Assembly: GCA_001972305.1 (NCBI GenBank)
Contig: BDDD01005853.1
Span: 35,453 to 99,452, forward strand
DNA: 64,000 nt
Origin: Cephalotus follicularis
Taxonomy: Eukaryota > Streptophyta > Magnoliopsida > Oxalidales > Cephalotaceae
Direction: 5' to 3'
Position 1 is the stretch's first letter. Each line of letters opens with the position of its first letter. Position numbers and translations under genes: made by a program. The notes below the pieces were generated by a model. The model was not told where the DNA came from and made no database searches. It saw only the letters and a program-made list of their open reading frames with translations. This document shows, piece after piece, positions 61,997-64,000 of the stretch.

Positions 61997-62878
61997 TGTT
62001 GATACAGAAAACCTTCTCTCAACAGTATCCTACGTGGAGGACTTTTATTTGTAGAGAGAAACGCTTGTCACTGAATACCTGTGAGGAAGAATCTGATCTC
62101 GGACACCTGCACAAGGTAACAACAATGGTGGAAGTCCAGGAGGTTGTTCTCCCGGGGACACTCCGACGCTCAAGTTAGTCAGGTGCAGATGAAGATAATG
62201 CTCTTTGTAATGTAAAAGTTACTGACCTTTGTTCAGTGTATTGAACTTGTATTTATAGTGGAAATTTGTAACTAATTGAGCGTGTAAATCGGATCTGATC
62301 GTTATCCCCTAGGAAATGCCGAGGATCTCGGACATTCCCTTGATCTCCGCCTGTGATATAGCTACTTTCCTTTAATAGTAGTTGATTTAGACTCTATCTT
62401 TGCATTTGGATAAGTATGAATCCCAACAAATCTACTGAAGATTATCTCCTTATCTCGTAGATAAGGTTTAGGTCCTCCGTTTGCATAGCTGTAAAGGAAA
62501 GCGAGTCTCTGCTACGGTTCCGAGGATGGAACAAGTGTGAGTACGTCCGAGAAGGAGGTCCTCAGTTTTTGTGTACAGGAGACCGTGTCTCCTGTTCTCC
62601 ACCTGATAGATACTTCGGGCTGAGGGAGTCCTCGGCCCTTACACCGTGAATGTGGTCTTCTGCCTTCAAATCCGGGGAGTGTCCTCGGATTTGTGGTCTC
62701 AGTGTGTTGTCCTCAAAAAATACTGCACCTCGGCTCTTGGTCCGAGAAGGACATTCTTTGTCATGTGTGTGCTCTTCGGCACGGCCTGTCTGTCAGGCTT
62801 GCAATCCCTGATGGACAACTGGTCAAGTCTGCAGTGGACACGTGTCCATGCTATTATAAGCATATTTTTCCTCCATCA
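61997..62878 (-). repeat. 5' LTR of element 2
   Basis: 882 bp with TATAAATA on the minus strand at 62257-62250. Followed by the TSD copy ATCTT (62879-62883). Confidence 0.95.
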
Positions 62879-62883
62879 ATCTT

Positions 62884-63841
62884 GATCAAGGGTATCAAGT
62901 TATTACTATATTTGACGTAATTGAACATACGATCCCTTTTATCCATACATGATTTATCATACTCAATACATATTTGAATACGTCTGCAATTGAGGTGCAC
63001 ACTTAGTATAATAAAAAAAATAATATCTTACATGCAATATATCATACGACGGTTTATGTTAAATGATAACTCCTTAAGTATTTGTAACACAAAAACTTTT
63101 CATGTAAAAATTTTTTTGCTTGCGAGTGACTATTTAATGAACTCATTCTCAATAAATACCCACATACTCATCATAGTGTCTTCTACACAAGTGACTATGA
63201 GATTTTAACAAGTTTTTTCCCAGGCCGGTAAGTATCTAGTATATTCGGAATACTAACATTCATGCTTAATAACCCAATGACTACTATTATTAAAGAATAA
63301 AGCTTATCTCAAAACGTGATTAAATCATACTCTTAATTAATCCCCAAACTCATTGGACATTTATCATTGTATATATTTATAAGGAAAAACCTATTTATAT
63401 TGATGTAAGTGTATAGTTACTATAATCAAGTAACTTCTGATTAAAGATTTTCAATTTCAATAATTGGATTTAAATGCATAAATTTTTTTATATCAATTAA
63501 AATTTTTTAACTATTTTTTTTATAAATACAAAATATCCGTTTTATAATTTACTCATATACAATAAAAGATTAACCTATTAAATGAATTATCCATAAATAT
63601 TTGATCGGCTTAAAAATATGTATAAATGATCTATATTAATAGAATATTAAATTCAATGATTAGATTTAAAAATACTAATTAAAAATCACTTAATTAAAAT
63701 GATTATACACATAATTTAGATATATATTAATGTTTTATATAGGTTAAACCATATTTATATAATGTTTTTTTGATAAATCAGTTACCAGTTAAACATTAGG
63801 CATATTGATAAGACTGTAATAAGAAATGTGTATTTTATTAT
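62884..63841. other. AT-rich intergenic DNA
   Basis: No gene was recognised. 63400-63725 is a copy of the AT-rich fold-back repeat (GTGTATAGTTACTATAATCA at its left end and GATTATACACATAATTTAG near its right end). Confidence 0.55.
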
Positions 63842-64000
63842 TGTTGATACAGAAATCCTTCTCTCAACAGTATCCTACGTGGAGGACTTTGATTTGTTAA
63901 GAGAAACGCTTGTCACTGATGCCTTTAAGGAAGAAGCTGATCTGGGACACCTGCACAAGTAGCAACAATGGTGAAGGCCCAGGAGGTTGTTCTCCCGGGG
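63842..64000 (-). mobile_element. Partial LTR of a further Tat-type element
   Basis: Starts TGTTGATACAGAAATCC and follows the elements 1/2 LTR to the window edge with several substitutions and small indels, so it is a more diverged copy. Whether it is a solo LTR or a full element cannot be seen. The five bases before it are ATTAT. Confidence 0.85.

Larger units (their letters stand above)
51035..62878 (-). mobile_element. Element 2: full-length Tat-lineage Ty3/gypsy retrotransposon
   Basis: 11,844 bp on the minus strand, with TSD ATCTT at 51030-51034 and 62879-62883 and 882-bp LTRs. The layout is the same as element 1: LTR, primer-binding site (61979-61996), gag-pol (61951-56309), spacer, antisense gene (52538-54994, plus strand), polypurine tract (51917-51927), LTR. 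By hand count the LTRs differ at about 31 of 882 positions (3.5 percent), without indels, so it inserted somewhat before element 1. Gag-pol keeps one frame throughout but has six stop codons. The antisense gene is intact. Confidence 0.95.

Overview
The window is nuclear DNA from a flowering plant, most likely a eudicot. It has GT-AG introns in plant gene families, long AT-rich intergenic stretches, and large nested LTR retrotransposons. I cannot name the species. About 10.5 kb at the left end is genic and nearly everything else is transposon-derived. Coordinates of exons, LTR ends and target-site duplications (TSDs) were read by hand from the bases; family names come from recognised motifs, not database searches.

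Left end, 1-11.6 kb: two host genes lie tail to tail. On the plus strand are the last six exons (654-5180) of a mitochondrial carrier (SLC25-type) gene whose first exon is outside the window. On the minus strand is an 11-exon gene (10816-5908) for a DA1-RELATED 2 (DAR2/LRD3)-type protein with a UIM, a LIM domain and an HELMH zinc-peptidase site. Every exon joins in frame, but exon 3 carries an in-frame TAA (8667-8669). The copy is therefore broken, mis-sequenced, or saved by alternative splicing.

Element 1 (12255-24086, plus, TSD GTATA, 881-bp LTRs) and element 2 (51035-62878, minus, TSD ATCTT, 882-bp LTRs) are full-length Ty3/gypsy retrotransposons of the Tat lineage. Each has gag, protease, RT, RNase H, a second archaeal-type RNase H and integrase. 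Between integrase and the 3' LTR each carries a second gene on the opposite strand. That gene has three exons, its own TATA box and its own poly(A) signal. In element 2 it is uninterrupted over about 757 codons, although the sense polyprotein of the same copy has six stop codons; in element 1 it has one stop.

Element 3 (28831-49975, minus, TSD TATAT, about 495-bp LTRs) is an older, degenerate Tat-type element. Its left LTR was split by an 8.3-kb block (28858-37167, TSD ACAAC) of Tekay-like LTR material. That block includes a palindrome of about 410-bp arms, several minisatellites and a 327-bp assembly gap. A second insertion (38103-43276, probable TSD AGTTG) sits where elements 1 and 2 carry the antisense gene.

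The rest, 24.1-28.8 kb, 50.0-51.0 kb and 62.9-63.8 kb, is AT-rich. It holds a 240-bp hAT-type MITE with a perfect 8-bp TSD, several copies of a fold-back AT-rich repeat, and microsatellites. A further Tat LTR starts at 63842 and runs off the window.
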